Source: Mycobacterium sp. PS03-16
GTDB taxonomy: Bacteria > Actinomycetota > Actinomycetes > Mycobacteriales > Mycobacteriaceae
Reading direction: 5' to 3'
NCBI RefSeq assembly: GCF_004570325.1
Contig: NZ_SPQO01000002.1
Span: forward strand, 248,001 to 312,000
Length of the DNA: 64,000 bases
This document shows, piece by piece, positions 19,690-27,960 of the stretch. The position numbers and the translations under genes are program-made. Within the stretch, counting starts at the first letter, position 1, and every line of letters begins with the position of its first letter. The notes below the pieces were generated by a model that had not been told where the DNA came from, ran no database searches, and saw only the letters and a program-made list of their open reading frames with translations.

Positions 19690-20552
19690 TACTTGAGCAG
19701 GCGCGACATCCGCCGGTCGGCCAGCACCTTGCCACCGGTCTGGCACGTCGGGCAGTACTGGAAGGACTTGTCCGCGAACGACACCTCACGCACGGTGTCC
19801 CCGCACACCGGACACGGCAGCCCGGTGCGGGCGTGCACCCGCAGCCCGGACCGCTTCTCGCCCTTGAGCGTCGCGGCCTGCTGGCCCACCGACCGCGACA
19901 CCGCGTCGGTCAGCACCGAGATCATCGCGTCGTGCAGGGTGGCCAGTTGTTCACCGGTCAGCTTGCTGGCGGTGGCGAACGGGGAGAGCCGGGCGACGTG
20001 CAGGATCTCGTCGCTGTAGGCGTTGCCGATGCCGGCGATCACCTTCTGGTCGGTGAGGACGGTCTTGATGCGGCCGCTCTGCCCGGCCAGCACCGCGCCG
20101 AGATCCTCGGCGGTCAACTCGAGCGCGTCGGGGCCGAGGGTGGCGATGCCCGGCACCGAGGCCGGGTCCGCGACCAGCCACACCGCGAGCCGCTTCTGGG
20201 TGCCGGCCTCGGTCAGGTCGAACCCCGCACCCTCCCCCGGCCGGCCGAGGTGCACGCGCAGCGCGATCGGCCCCTTACCCGGTTTGAGCGGTGCGGCCGC
20301 CAGCTTGTCCGACCACTTCAACCAGCCCGCGCGCGACAGGTGGGTGATCAAATGCAGATCGCCGGCCTGCAGGCCGAGGTACTTCCCCCACCGGTGGGCA
20401 CCGGTGACCTCGCGGCCGTGCAGCGCGGTGATCGGCGGGTCGAAGGTCTTGAGGACCGAGAACGCCGAGACGTCGACGCGCCCGATGGTCGAGCCGACGG
20501 CGTGGCGGCGCAGATGGTCGGCGAGCGCTTCGACCTCCGGCAGTTCAGGCAT
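19689..20552 (-). CDS. Fpg/Nei-family DNA glycosylase/AP lyase (Rv0944-like, full length)
   Basis: 287 residues. The catalytic N-terminus is intact: Pro2 and Glu3 in MPELPEVEAL, and Lys57 in HRWGKYLGL. An H2TH region (QKVIAGIGNAYSDEILHVARLSPFA) and a C-terminal zinc finger CPVC-x16-CPTC with the following Arg are present. It should excise oxidised bases. Position beside pgi matches M. tuberculosis Rv0944, which I recall as an N-terminally truncated homologue; here the protein is complete. Whether it prefers Fpg or Nei substrates cannot be told from sequence. Confidence 0.9.
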   Translation of the reverse strand: MPELPEVEALADHLRRHAVGSTIGRVDVSAFSVLKTFDPPITALHGREVTGAHRWGKYLGLQAGDLHLITHLSRAGWLKWSDKLAAAPLKPGKGPIALRVHLGRPGEGAGFDLTEAGTQKRLAVWLVADPASVPGIATLGPDALELTAEDLGAVLAGQSGRIKTVLTDQKVIAGIGNAYSDEILHVARLSPFATASKLTGEQLATLHDAMISVLTDAVSRSVGQQAATLKGEKRSGLRVHARTGLPCPVCGDTVREVSFADKSFQYCPTCQTGGKVLADRRMSRLLK

Positions 20553-20567
20553 GGGTCCAGTGTGCCG

Positions 20568-20957
20568 TCAGTTCTTGACCAGGCCGCCGGTGAGCAGCGA
20601 GAGCACCCAGCTCACGATCGACAGCACGATGCCGGCCCAGATCGCGGTCCACCAGAAGTGGTCGATGGCCAGACCCCAGTGGGTGGTGTGCTCGGTGATC
20701 CACGCGGTGAACCACAGCATCAGCGCGTTGATCACGATATGGATCAGCCCGAGCGTGAGGACGTAGAGCGGGATCGACATGATCTGCACGATCGGTTTGA
20801 TCACCGCGTTGACCAGGCCGAAGATCACCGCGACCACGAACACGATGCCGATCCGCTGCAGCGTGGTGTCGCCGCCGACGAACGTCATGCCGGGCACGAA
20901 CCAGGTGACGATCCACAGCGCGATCCCGGTCAGCGCGGCACGCAGCAGAAACGCCAT
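20568..20957 (-). CDS. Phage-holin-4-2 (YvlD-like) membrane protein
   Basis: About 129 residues with four hydrophobic segments and the family motif VNAVIKPIVQIMSIPLYVLTLGL. The name reflects fold similarity only; these are chromosomal membrane proteins of unknown function. ATG 20957 (MAFLLRAALTG) is chosen as the natural start; a GTG seven codons upstream at 20978 is also open. It follows the YihY-family gene on the same strand after a short gap. Confidence 0.82.
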   Translation of the reverse strand: MAFLLRAALTGIALWIVTWFVPGMTFVGGDTTLQRIGIVFVVAVIFGLVNAVIKPIVQIMSIPLYVLTLGLIHIVINALMLWFTAWITEHTTHWGLAIDHFWWTAIWAGIVLSIVSWVLSLLTGGLVKN

Positions 20958-21005
20958 GCGCCCGATCCTGCCACGCACGCGCCGCGGGCACGGGACGACG
21001 CGGCG

Positions 21006-22061
21006 TCAGCTCTCTTTTCCGCGCGAGTGGCGCAGCTTGCGGCCCAGCTCGATGTCCTTCTCCTCGGCTTCGGCCTGCTTCTTGATGTTGCGGTCGTCGC
21101 GGGGCGGCAGCTGCAGATCGCGTTCGGCGGGCAGGCCGGCCTGCAACTGCCTGCCGCGTTCGAGTTCGGCGTCCAGTTCGGCGCCGAACAGCAGCACCAC
21201 GTTGGTGATCCACAGCCAGAGCAGGAACACGATGACGCCGGCCAGCGCGCCGTAGGTCTTGTTGTAGCTGCCGAAGTTGGCGACGTAGAGGCCGAACAGC
21301 ACCGAGGCCAGGACCCAGACAAGGATCGCGATCAGCGCGCCCAGCGACATCCAGCGGAACTTCGGCTGCTTGACGTTGGGCGTCGCGTAGTACAGGACGG
21401 CGACGACGAGCACCACGAACAGCAGGATCACCGGCCATTTGGCGATGCCCCAGACGGTGACGGCGGCCTCGCCGAGGCCGATGACACCGCCGATCGCCTC
21501 GGCCACCGGACCGCTGACGGCCAGCATGAACGCCACCGCCGCGGCCAGCACCAGCGCCCCCAGGGTCAGGATCAGCTGCAGCGGGCGCAGTTTCCAGAAC
21601 GGCCGGCCCTCGTCGATCTCGTAGATGCGGTTCATCGCGCGGGCGAAGGCGCCGACGTAGCCGGATGCCGACCACAGCGCGCCGAGGATGCCGAAGATCA
21701 GCGCCAAGCCGGCCGACGGCGCGGCGACCAGCTGTTCGATGGTGGGCCGCAGCGTGTCGACCGCGGTACCCGGCGCGACGTCGTCGACCAGGTCGAGCAC
21801 CGCGTTGGTGGTGCGCTCCCCCTGCCCGATGACGCCGAGCAGCGACACCATCACCAGCAGCGCCGGGAACAGCGAGAGCACCGCGTAATAGGTCAGCGCG
21901 GCGGCGAGGTCGGTGCACTGGTCCTGCTGGAACTCCCTGGCGGTCTTACGCAGCACATACAGCCACGACCGTTTCGTCAGATCGGTCGGGGAGTCCGGTT
22001 TGCGTGGATCGTCCGGATCGGGCACACGGTTTTCCGCCTCGGCAGGCGCGGATTCGGCCAT
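21006..22061 (-). CDS. YihY/BrkB-family inner membrane protein
   Basis: About 351 residues with six membrane segments. The family hallmark is DLAAALTYYAVLSLFPALLVMVSLLG, followed by LWSASGYVGAFARAMNRIYEI and later YVANFGSYNKTYGALAGVIVFLLWLWITN. The C-terminus is a charged cytosolic helix. Function is unknown; it is not a demonstrated ribonuclease or virulence factor despite old family names. ATG 22061 (MAESAPAEAEN) is preferred over an open extension to 22142 that would consume the intergenic promoter region. Confidence 0.87.
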   Translation of the reverse strand: MAESAPAEAENRVPDPDDPRKPDSPTDLTKRSWLYVLRKTAREFQQDQCTDLAAALTYYAVLSLFPALLVMVSLLGVIGQGERTTNAVLDLVDDVAPGTAVDTLRPTIEQLVAAPSAGLALIFGILGALWSASGYVGAFARAMNRIYEIDEGRPFWKLRPLQLILTLGALVLAAAVAFMLAVSGPVAEAIGGVIGLGEAAVTVWGIAKWPVILLFVVLVVAVLYYATPNVKQPKFRWMSLGALIAILVWVLASVLFGLYVANFGSYNKTYGALAGVIVFLLWLWITNVVLLFGAELDAELERGRQLQAGLPAERDLQLPPRDDRNIKKQAEAEEKDIELGRKLRHSRGKES

Positions 22062-22123
22062 GCCCCGTCGATACCCGGGCGCCGGTCCGTCAAACGCAAT
22101 CCCCGCTGTACCGCAGGTACCCG

Positions 22124-22141
22124 ATACCCCGGGTATTGACA
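22124..22141 (+). promoter_or_regulatory. Palindrome adjoining a TTGACA -35-like hexamer upstream of the diiron oxygenase
   Basis: ATACCCCGGGTAT (22124-22136) is a 6-bp-arm palindrome around one base and runs directly into TTGACA (22136-22141). A related ATACCCGGG lies near 22071. The arrangement looks like an operator overlapping a promoter for the gene at 22200. The regulator is unknown. Confidence 0.4.
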
Positions 22142-22199
22142 TGTGAGCGACGGCGACCCTACCGTCGGCAAGTACCCGGCCAACGAAGGGACGTCGACG

Positions 22200-23105
22200 A
22201 TGACAGCCTCGGTCCGATCCAGCACCGCCCGCAGCCGCCAGGAGTTCTCCGAACGCCTGCTCAAGGGTTCGGTGAAGAAGTCCTACGCCCCGATCGTCGA
22301 CATCGACTGGGACGCGCCGCTGGATCCCGACAAATTCTTCCTGCCGCCGAAGGTGGTGTCACTGTACGGAACCCCGTTGTGGGACACCATGACCCGCGAG
22401 CAGCAGATCGAACTCTCGCGCCAGGAACTGGTCAACACGCTCTCGGCGGGCATCTGGTTCGAGAACATCCTCAACCAGGCGTTGCTGCGCAAGATGATGC
22501 ACCAGGACCCGACCGCCCGGGCCACCCACTACGAGCTCACCGAACTGGGTGACGAAACCCGCCACATGGTGATGTTCGGCCGGGCCATCACCACCGTCGG
22601 CGCCCGGCCGATCCAGCCGCGGCGCTCGCAGCGGATCATCATCAACGCGCTGCCGTTCCTGTTCCGCGGCTCGCTGCTGTGGGTGGCGGCGCTGGTCGGC
22701 GAGGAGATCTTCGACAGCCTACAGCGCCAGATGCTCGAAGACCCCGAGCTGCAACCGGTTGTGCAGCGGCTCATGCGCATTCATGTCACCGAGGAGGCGC
22801 GCCACATCCAGTTCGCCCGCGACGGCGTGCGCAAGCGGGTGCCGCACATGCGCAGGCTCACCCGGATGTGGGTGGCCAATCTGCACGGGGTCGGCGGCCC
22901 GTTCTACCAACGCCTGTTCACCAACGCCGTGCCCTACCGCCGCGTCGGCCTGGACCCGAAGCAGGCGCAACGGATGGCCAGGCGCAGCCCGTATCGCCGC
23001 GAGGTACAGGTGAGCGGGTTCGCTCCGCTGGCCGCTTTCCTCACCGAGACCGGCCTGATGGGCCGCGTGGCCCGGCGGATGTGGAAGCGCGCCGGTTTCC
23101 TGTGA
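22200..23105 (+). CDS. AurF-family diiron oxygenase
   Basis: 301 residues. A long helical protein with two Glu/His metal-ligand clusters: ELGDETRHMVMFG and HVTEEARHIQFARDG, plus WFENILNQALL and ALVGEEIFDSLQ. This matches the p-aminobenzoate N-oxygenase (AurF, PF11583) family, a non-haem diiron oxygenase. In mycobacteria the substrate is unknown. The ATG at 22200 follows a GAAGGGA Shine-Dalgarno; a longer frame from 22143 is unsupported. The stop overlaps the GTG of the next gene (GTGA), so the two are translationally coupled. Confidence 0.85.
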   Translation: MTASVRSSTARSRQEFSERLLKGSVKKSYAPIVDIDWDAPLDPDKFFLPPKVVSLYGTPLWDTMTREQQIELSRQELVNTLSAGIWFENILNQALLRKMMHQDPTARATHYELTELGDETRHMVMFGRAITTVGARPIQPRRSQRIIINALPFLFRGSLLWVAALVGEEIFDSLQRQMLEDPELQPVVQRLMRIHVTEEARHIQFARDGVRKRVPHMRRLTRMWVANLHGVGGPFYQRLFTNAVPYRRVGLDPKQAQRMARRSPYRREVQVSGFAPLAAFLTETGLMGRVARRMWKRAGFL

Positions 23106-23857
23106 GCACACCGCTTTTCGACGTCGTGGTGATCGACGCCCCTGAGCTTCGTGACGCGCTGGGCGGCGACGTGCTGTCGCTGTCCGGCCCGGCCGTGGCA
23201 GGCGCGCGCTTCGACGAGACGGCCCACCGGTGGACGATCGACACCGGCGATGGCACCGTCGACTCGGGCCTCGTCATCAGCGCGGCGGACGGCAACGCCC
23301 CGTACCTCGGCGTGGCCGAGCACGGGCGCCCCAACTGGTTCAGCCTGGCCGCGGCCGAGCCGCTGCGCACCGCGCAGGTGCGGTTCATCGCCGAGTGCCT
23401 CCGGTTGATGGCCGCCACCGGATCCACCCGGATCGAGGTGCGCCACAGCGCGCAGCGCGAGGCCGGCGCCCCGGCACGCACCGGGCGCTGGTTCTGGCAC
23501 CGGATGCGGCGCCGGATCGGCACCGCGTTCGACTTCAGCTCCCACGTGGCGGTCGAGGACGAGGTGTACGACGGTCCCGCCGACCTCGGCGCCGGCGACA
23601 CAGTCCACGCGGTGCGGGTCCGGCTGTCGGGTCACCTCGACCCGATCGACGGCCGATACCATTGGCGCGGACTGATTCTCGACGCCCTGCCCGATGACGC
23701 GCTGCCCCGCTCCGGGGCGGTCACCGTGACCATCGACGGACGCACCGCGCCGGGCCGCATCGCCGAGCGCACGCCGTGGGGCAGCCACGCCGTGGCCGGG
23801 GTCGGGACGCCGCCGTTCGCGCTCGACGACGTGGTGGTCAGCATCCCGGCCCACTAG
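23102..23857 (+). CDS. Flavin-monooxygenase remnant fused to a DUF4873 domain
   Basis: 251 residues. The N-terminus keeps a Rossmann-like beta strand (LFDVVVIDAP) but lacks the GxGxxG nucleotide loop. It passes through FDETAHRWTIDTGDG to LVISAADG and then PYLGVAEHGRPNWFSLA, which is the C-terminal signature region of Baeyer-Villiger/flavin monooxygenases. The C-terminal ~100 residues (DEVYDGPAD...YHWRGLI) are DUF4873. It therefore looks like a monooxygenase from which most of both nucleotide domains were lost. It is coupled to the AurF-type gene, so a partner or substrate-binding role is possible. M. tuberculosis Rv0943c, annotated as a monooxygenase, occupies the same neighbourhood. Function is uncertain. 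Confidence 0.75.
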   Translation: MSTPLFDVVVIDAPELRDALGGDVLSLSGPAVAGARFDETAHRWTIDTGDGTVDSGLVISAADGNAPYLGVAEHGRPNWFSLAAAEPLRTAQVRFIAECLRLMAATGSTRIEVRHSAQREAGAPARTGRWFWHRMRRRIGTAFDFSSHVAVEDEVYDGPADLGAGDTVHAVRVRLSGHLDPIDGRYHWRGLILDALPDDALPRSGAVTVTIDGRTAPGRIAERTPWGSHAVAGVGTPPFALDDVVVSIPAH

Positions 23858-25638
23858 CGCTGTTCGCGCTGCCGTTGATCGGCGACCCGCTGCGCGGCCG
23901 CGTCCCCTTCTTCCCGTTCGATGGCGCCGAACACCTTGTCGGCCTTGCTGTCCGGCATCAGAGGCGGCAGCAGCGGCGTGGCGGCGTCCACCATCGCCTC
24001 GATCAGCGTCGGGCGGTCGGCGCTCAGGGCGCGCGACCACGCCTCGCCGGCCGCGGCCGAATCGGTGAGCCGGATGCCCTGCAGGCCCAGCAGTTCGGCG
24101 TAGTCGGCGTACGGGAACGCCGGCACGTCCTGCGAGGCGGTGAACCGCGGATTGCCCTCCATCTCGCGCTGCTCCCACGACACCTCGGTGAGGTCGGCGT
24201 TGTGCAGCACCAGGATCGCGAAGCGCGGGTCGGCCCAGCTGCGCCACCGGTCGGCGATCGTGATCAGCTCGAGCAGCCCGCTCATCTGCATGGCGCCGTC
24301 CCCCACGAGCGCGACCACCGGACGTTGCGGCGCATCGAGTTTCGCGGCCACACCGTACGGCAGTGCGCAGCCCATGGAGGCCAGATAGCCCGACACGTGC
24401 GCGGGGACGCCCGCGGGCAGCCGGAGGTGCCGGGCATACCAGTAGGTGGTCGAGCCGACATCCACCGCGACGCGCGCGTCGGCGGGCAGGTGCTCCGACA
24501 GCGCGCGAACCACGGCCTCGGGGTTGGCGTCGGTGAACTCGACCGCCGCCCGGGCGTCGGCGTCCTCATGCCACTGCTGCGTCCACTGCCGCACCCGGTC
24601 CTGCCACCCGCGGTCGGCGGCCGGTTCGAGAAGCGGCAGCAGCGCCGACAGGCTCGCCGCGGCTTCGCCGATCACCGGCGCCTCCACCGGGTACTTCGCG
24701 CCGATCACGCGCGGTTGCACGTCGATCTGCACGGCGCGGGCCTGGCCGGGCGGCGGATAGAACTCGGTCCACGGATCGTTGCAGCCGACGATCAGCAGCG
24801 TGTCGCAGTTCTCCATGAGCCGGGCGCTGGCCGTGGTGCCGAGGTGGCCCATCACCCCGGTGTGCCACGGTTCGTCCTCGCGCAGAACCGGCTTGCCGAG
24901 CAGCGACGTCGTGACGCCGGCGCCGAGCACGTCGACGATGCGGACGATCTCCTCCTCGGCGCCCGCCGCTCCCCGCCCGACCAGCAGCGCGGTCCGGTCT
25001 CCGGCGTTGAGCACCTCGGCGGCCTTGCGGATCTGACTGTCGGGAGCGGTGATCCGGGCCCGCGCGCTGACCGCCGCCGACGGGACGACGCCGTGGGTGT
25101 GCTGCACCTCGTCGGGCATCTCGGCCTGCTGCACGTCGTGCGGGATGATCAGGCACGTCGGCGTGGACGTCGCGATCGCGGTGCGCATCGCGTTGTCCAG
25201 TGCCATCAACGCCTGCTCGGGTGCGAACACCGTCTGCACGTACTGCCCACACACGTCCTTGAACAGCGCGTGCAGATCGACCTCCTGCAGATACCCGCTG
25301 CCCAGCGCGGTCGAGACCACCTGGCCGACGATCGCGACGACCGGCCGCCGGTCGAGTTTCGCGTCGTACAGCCCGGCCAGCAGGTGGATCGCGCCCGGGC
25401 CCTGGGTGGCCATACAGACGCCCACGCCGCCGCTGTACTTGGCATGTCCGCACGCCATGAACGCCGCGAGTTCCTCGTGCCGGGTCGACACGAATTCCGG
25501 GGCGCCGGCGCGCTGTAACGCACCGAGCAGGGTGTTGATGCCGTCGCCGGCGTAGCCGAAGATGCGCTCGGCGCCCCAGTCACGGAGCCGGGCAACGATC
25601 GCGTCGGCGACGAGGTTCGTCGCTGATGATTCGGTCAT
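23854..25638 (-). CDS. Thiamine-pyrophosphate enzyme, pyruvate oxidase/acetolactate synthase-like
   Basis: 594 residues with the three TPP-family domains. The N-terminal PYR domain includes FGYAGDGINTLLGAL and the catalytic Glu in STRHEELAAFMACG; the central domain lies at ~200-330; the C-terminal PP domain has the cofactor motif VGDGAMQMSGLLELITIADRW. It resembles PoxB-type pyruvate oxidases and indolepyruvate/oxalyl-type paralogues; the substrate cannot be fixed from sequence. It is convergent with the DUF4873 gene, sharing CTAG as the overlapping stops. Confidence 0.85.
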   Translation of the reverse strand: MTESSATNLVADAIVARLRDWGAERIFGYAGDGINTLLGALQRAGAPEFVSTRHEELAAFMACGHAKYSGGVGVCMATQGPGAIHLLAGLYDAKLDRRPVVAIVGQVVSTALGSGYLQEVDLHALFKDVCGQYVQTVFAPEQALMALDNAMRTAIATSTPTCLIIPHDVQQAEMPDEVQHTHGVVPSAAVSARARITAPDSQIRKAAEVLNAGDRTALLVGRGAAGAEEEIVRIVDVLGAGVTTSLLGKPVLREDEPWHTGVMGHLGTTASARLMENCDTLLIVGCNDPWTEFYPPPGQARAVQIDVQPRVIGAKYPVEAPVIGEAAASLSALLPLLEPAADRGWQDRVRQWTQQWHEDADARAAVEFTDANPEAVVRALSEHLPADARVAVDVGSTTYWYARHLRLPAGVPAHVSGYLASMGCALPYGVAAKLDAPQRPVVALVGDGAMQMSGLLELITIADRWRSWADPRFAILVLHNADLTEVSWEQREMEGNPRFTASQDVPAFPYADYAELLGLQGIRLTDSAAAGEAWSRALSADRPTLIEAMVDAATPLLPPLMPDSKADKVFGAIEREEGDAAAQRVADQRQREQR

Positions 25639-25703
25639 CGCCGCCGCATACCCGGCGGGCCCGACGCCAATCAGCGACGGCGCCCGGCGACACTCACTGC
25701 CGG

Positions 25704-25970
25704 CTAGCTGAGGTCCTCGTCCGTCAGCGCCGCGAAGCCCTTCGCCTGTCCGCGGGCCAGCGCCGCGCGCACCACACCGACGATGAGCCCCTGGATGGCG
25801 GCAGCGATGAACACTTCCTTCATCGATCGGCTCAGATCCTTGGGATCGGGTTCTTCGTCGTCCGGATTCACCCGCTGCCAGATCTCGGTGAAGATCTTGC
25901 CTGCGATGAGCCCCCCGAGGACGCTGCTGGCGATCGACAGGGGCTTGTAGACAGTCTTGGCCGCGCTCAT
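25704..25970 (-). CDS. DUF4235 small membrane protein
   Basis: 88 residues: YKPLSIASSVLGGLIAGKIFTEIWQ forms the first membrane segment and FIAAAIQGLIVGVVRAALARG the second, with an acidic loop (DDEEPDPKDLS) between them. The layout is the actinobacterial DUF4235 family. Function is unknown. It starts 41 bp upstream of the divergent KstR-like operator at 26012. Confidence 0.85.
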   Translation of the reverse strand: MSAAKTVYKPLSIASSVLGGLIAGKIFTEIWQRVNPDDEEPDPKDLSRSMKEVFIAAAIQGLIVGVVRAALARGQAKGFAALTDEDLS

Positions 25971-26011
25971 GGCGCTTGCGTTCCCGTCGCCGCGAAGTCC
26001 AAACCCAGCAC

Positions 26012-26025
26012 TAGAACCTGTTCTA
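26012..26025. promoter_or_regulatory. KstR-like operator upstream of second LLM oxidoreductase
   Basis: TAGAACCTGTTCTA fits TnnAACnnGTTnnA at all fixed positions with perfect TAGAAC/GTTCTA arms. It ends 10 bp before the GTG of the LLM gene, the same geometry as the copy at 4600. Confidence 0.8.
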
Positions 26026-26035
26026 GTATCGGTCG

Positions 26036-26911
26036 GTGCGATTCACCTACGCCGAGGCGATGACCGATCCCACCTACTACATCCCGCTGGCGCAGGCGGC
26101 CGAGGCGGCCGGGTACCACGCGATGACGATCCCCGACAGCGTCGCCTACCCCTTCGATTCCGACTCGACCTACCCCTACACCGAAGACGGCAGCCGCGAG
26201 TTCCTCGACGGCAAGGCGTTCATCGAATCCTTCGTGCTGGCCGGTGCCCTCAGCGCCGTGACCACCACGCTGAAGTTCAACTTCTTCGTCCTCAAACTGC
26301 CGATCCGCCCGCCCGCCCTGGTGGCCAAACAGGCCGGGTCGCTGGCCGCGCTGTTCGGCAACCGCCTCGGCCTCGGCGTGGGCACCAGCCCGTGGCCGGA
26401 GGACTACGAGCTGATGGGCGTCCCGTTCGCCAAGCGCGGTAAGCGCATGGACGAGTGCATCGAGATCATCAAGGGCCTCACCACCGGCGAGTACTTCGAA
26501 TTCCACGGCGAGTTCTACGACATCCCGAAGACCAAGATGACGCCCGCCCCGACGCAGCCGGTGCCGATCCTGGCCGGCGGGCACGCCGATGCCGCGCTGC
26601 GGCGCGCCGCCCGCTGCGACGGGTGGATGCACGGTGGCGGCGACCCGGACGAGCTCGACCGGCTGATCAAACAGCTCACTGCGTTCCGCGAGGAGCAGGG
26701 CCGCACCGGGCCGTTCGAGATCCACGTCATCTCGGCCGACGCGTTCACCGTGGACGGCATCAAACGCCTGGAGGACAAGGGCGTGACCGACGTGATCGTC
26801 GGCTTCCGCATCCCCTACATCACCGGACGCGACACCGAGCCGCTGCAGGACAAGATCCGCAACCTCGAATGGTTCGCCGAGAACGTCATCTCCAAGGTGC
26901 ACACCGCGTAA
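26036..26911 (+). CDS. LLM-class F420-dependent oxidoreductase (second copy type)
   Basis: 291-residue luciferase-like protein: MRFTYAEAMTDPTYYIPLAQAAEAAGY at the start, FGNRLGLGVGTSPWPEDYELMG in the middle, PVPILAGGHADAALRRAARCDGW later. It differs clearly from the LLM protein at 4623, so the two are not a recent duplication. The GTG at 26036 lies right after the operator, and the absence of a Shine-Dalgarno there suggests a leaderless or near-leaderless transcript. A steroid/lipid-related substrate is inferred from the operator only. Confidence 0.88.
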   Translation: MRFTYAEAMTDPTYYIPLAQAAEAAGYHAMTIPDSVAYPFDSDSTYPYTEDGSREFLDGKAFIESFVLAGALSAVTTTLKFNFFVLKLPIRPPALVAKQAGSLAALFGNRLGLGVGTSPWPEDYELMGVPFAKRGKRMDECIEIIKGLTTGEYFEFHGEFYDIPKTKMTPAPTQPVPILAGGHADAALRRAARCDGWMHGGGDPDELDRLIKQLTAFREEQGRTGPFEIHVISADAFTVDGIKRLEDKGVTDVIVGFRIPYITGRDTEPLQDKIRNLEWFAENVISKVHTA

Positions 26912-26961
26912 ACCGACCCCTCCCGGGGTACAGACACAACGATGTCTGGCGGGGCCAACGG

Positions 26962-27960
26962 ATGAATGATGCGTTGCGGGTCGTGGCGGTCGGCGCGTCG
27001 GCGGGTGGCGTTGAGGCGCTCACCCAGTTGGTCGCGGCCCTGCCGACCGACCTCCCGTACGCGGTGCTTGTTGTTCTGCATATGCCGGCCGACGCACCCA
27101 GCGTCCTCGCCGAGATCCTGAATCGACGGTCTCCGCTGCCGGCGTCCCCCGCCGTCCACGGCGGTGAAATGAAGCCCGGGCACATCTACGTCGCCGTGCC
27201 CGATCGTCACTTCCTGGTCAGTGATCATCGGATGGTGCTGACCGAAGGGCCGACGGAGAACGCACACCGACCGTCGGTCAACGCGCTCTTCCGATCGGTG
27301 GCGCTGCAATTCGGGCCGCGGGCCATCGGCGTGGTGTTGTCCGGCGTCCTCGACGACGGTGTTCTGGGCGCCAAGGCGATCCGCGACCGCGGCGGTGTGA
27401 CGGTGGCCCAACTGCCCGGCGATGCCATGTTCCCGTCGATGCCTCAGCACGCGGTCGACGCGCGCGTCATCGATCACCAGGCCGCCGCCGCGGACATCGG
27501 CGCCCTTCTCACCAAGCTGTCCGGCCGCGCGATCGAGGAGCGGGAGATGGAACCCGACCGGAGTATGGAGTTGGAGAATCGGATCGCGATGGGCAGGAAG
27601 TTCAACGTCGACTTCGACACCGAAGCCCTCGGACCACCGTCGGGGTACACCTGCCCGGACTGCAACGGTTCTCTCGTGACGATCAGCGACACGAGCTATC
27701 GGTGCGAGGTCGGGCACGCGTGGACCGCCGACGCGCTGCTCGGGGCCCGCGACGACGAGGTCGAGGGAGCCCTGTGGGTGGCTTTGCGGAGCCTTCAGGA
27801 GAAGGCCCGGCTGTCACGCCGGCTGTCCGAGACCGTTGGCCCCGGCGCACTCCAGCGCCGCTACACGCAGCAGGCCGAGGAAGCGGAGCGGGCGATGACA
27901 ATCCTCGGTAAGCGTCTCGCCGATCCGTCTCTGGACGAGGGCGGCGGCGGTGAGCTGTAA
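26962..27960 (+). CDS. CheB-type methylesterase without a receiver domain, with zinc-ribbon-like C-terminus
   Basis: 332 residues. The catalytic triad of CheB methylesterases is present: Ser13 in VGASAGG, His40 in VVLHMPADAPS, and Asp132 in VLSGVLDDGVLG. No response-regulator domain precedes it. From about residue 225 the protein carries GYTCPDCNGSL and YRCEVGHAW, a Cys/His cluster typical of this CheB subgroup, and ends in a Gln/Glu-rich helix. It starts a three-gene run with the STAS-HATPase and CheR-PAS genes. I see no flagellar or MCP genes nearby, so the substrate is unlikely to be a classical chemoreceptor. Confidence 0.87.
   Translation: MNDALRVVAVGASAGGVEALTQLVAALPTDLPYAVLVVLHMPADAPSVLAEILNRRSPLPASPAVHGGEMKPGHIYVAVPDRHFLVSDHRMVLTEGPTENAHRPSVNALFRSVALQFGPRAIGVVLSGVLDDGVLGAKAIRDRGGVTVAQLPGDAMFPSMPQHAVDARVIDHQAAAADIGALLTKLSGRAIEEREMEPDRSMELENRIAMGRKFNVDFDTEALGPPSGYTCPDCNGSLVTISDTSYRCEVGHAWTADALLGARDDEVEGALWVALRSLQEKARLSRRLSETVGPGALQRRYTQQAEEAERAMTILGKRLADPSLDEGGGGEL

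Noticed and set aside
20568..20978. Prophage holin
   Set aside because: The holin-named family is chromosomal and no other phage genes are near, so it does not indicate a prophage.
19464..22139. Open frame of about 890 codons on the + strand across the glycosylase, holin-like and YihY genes
   Set aside because: It spans three well-supported genes on the other strand and reads as low-complexity His/Gln/Arg/Asp, a GC-skew shadow.
23102..23857. Calling the DUF4873 fusion a pseudogene
   Set aside because: The frame is intact, starts within an overlapping GTGA, and is coupled to a complete upstream gene; degradation is limited to domain loss and does not disrupt the frame.
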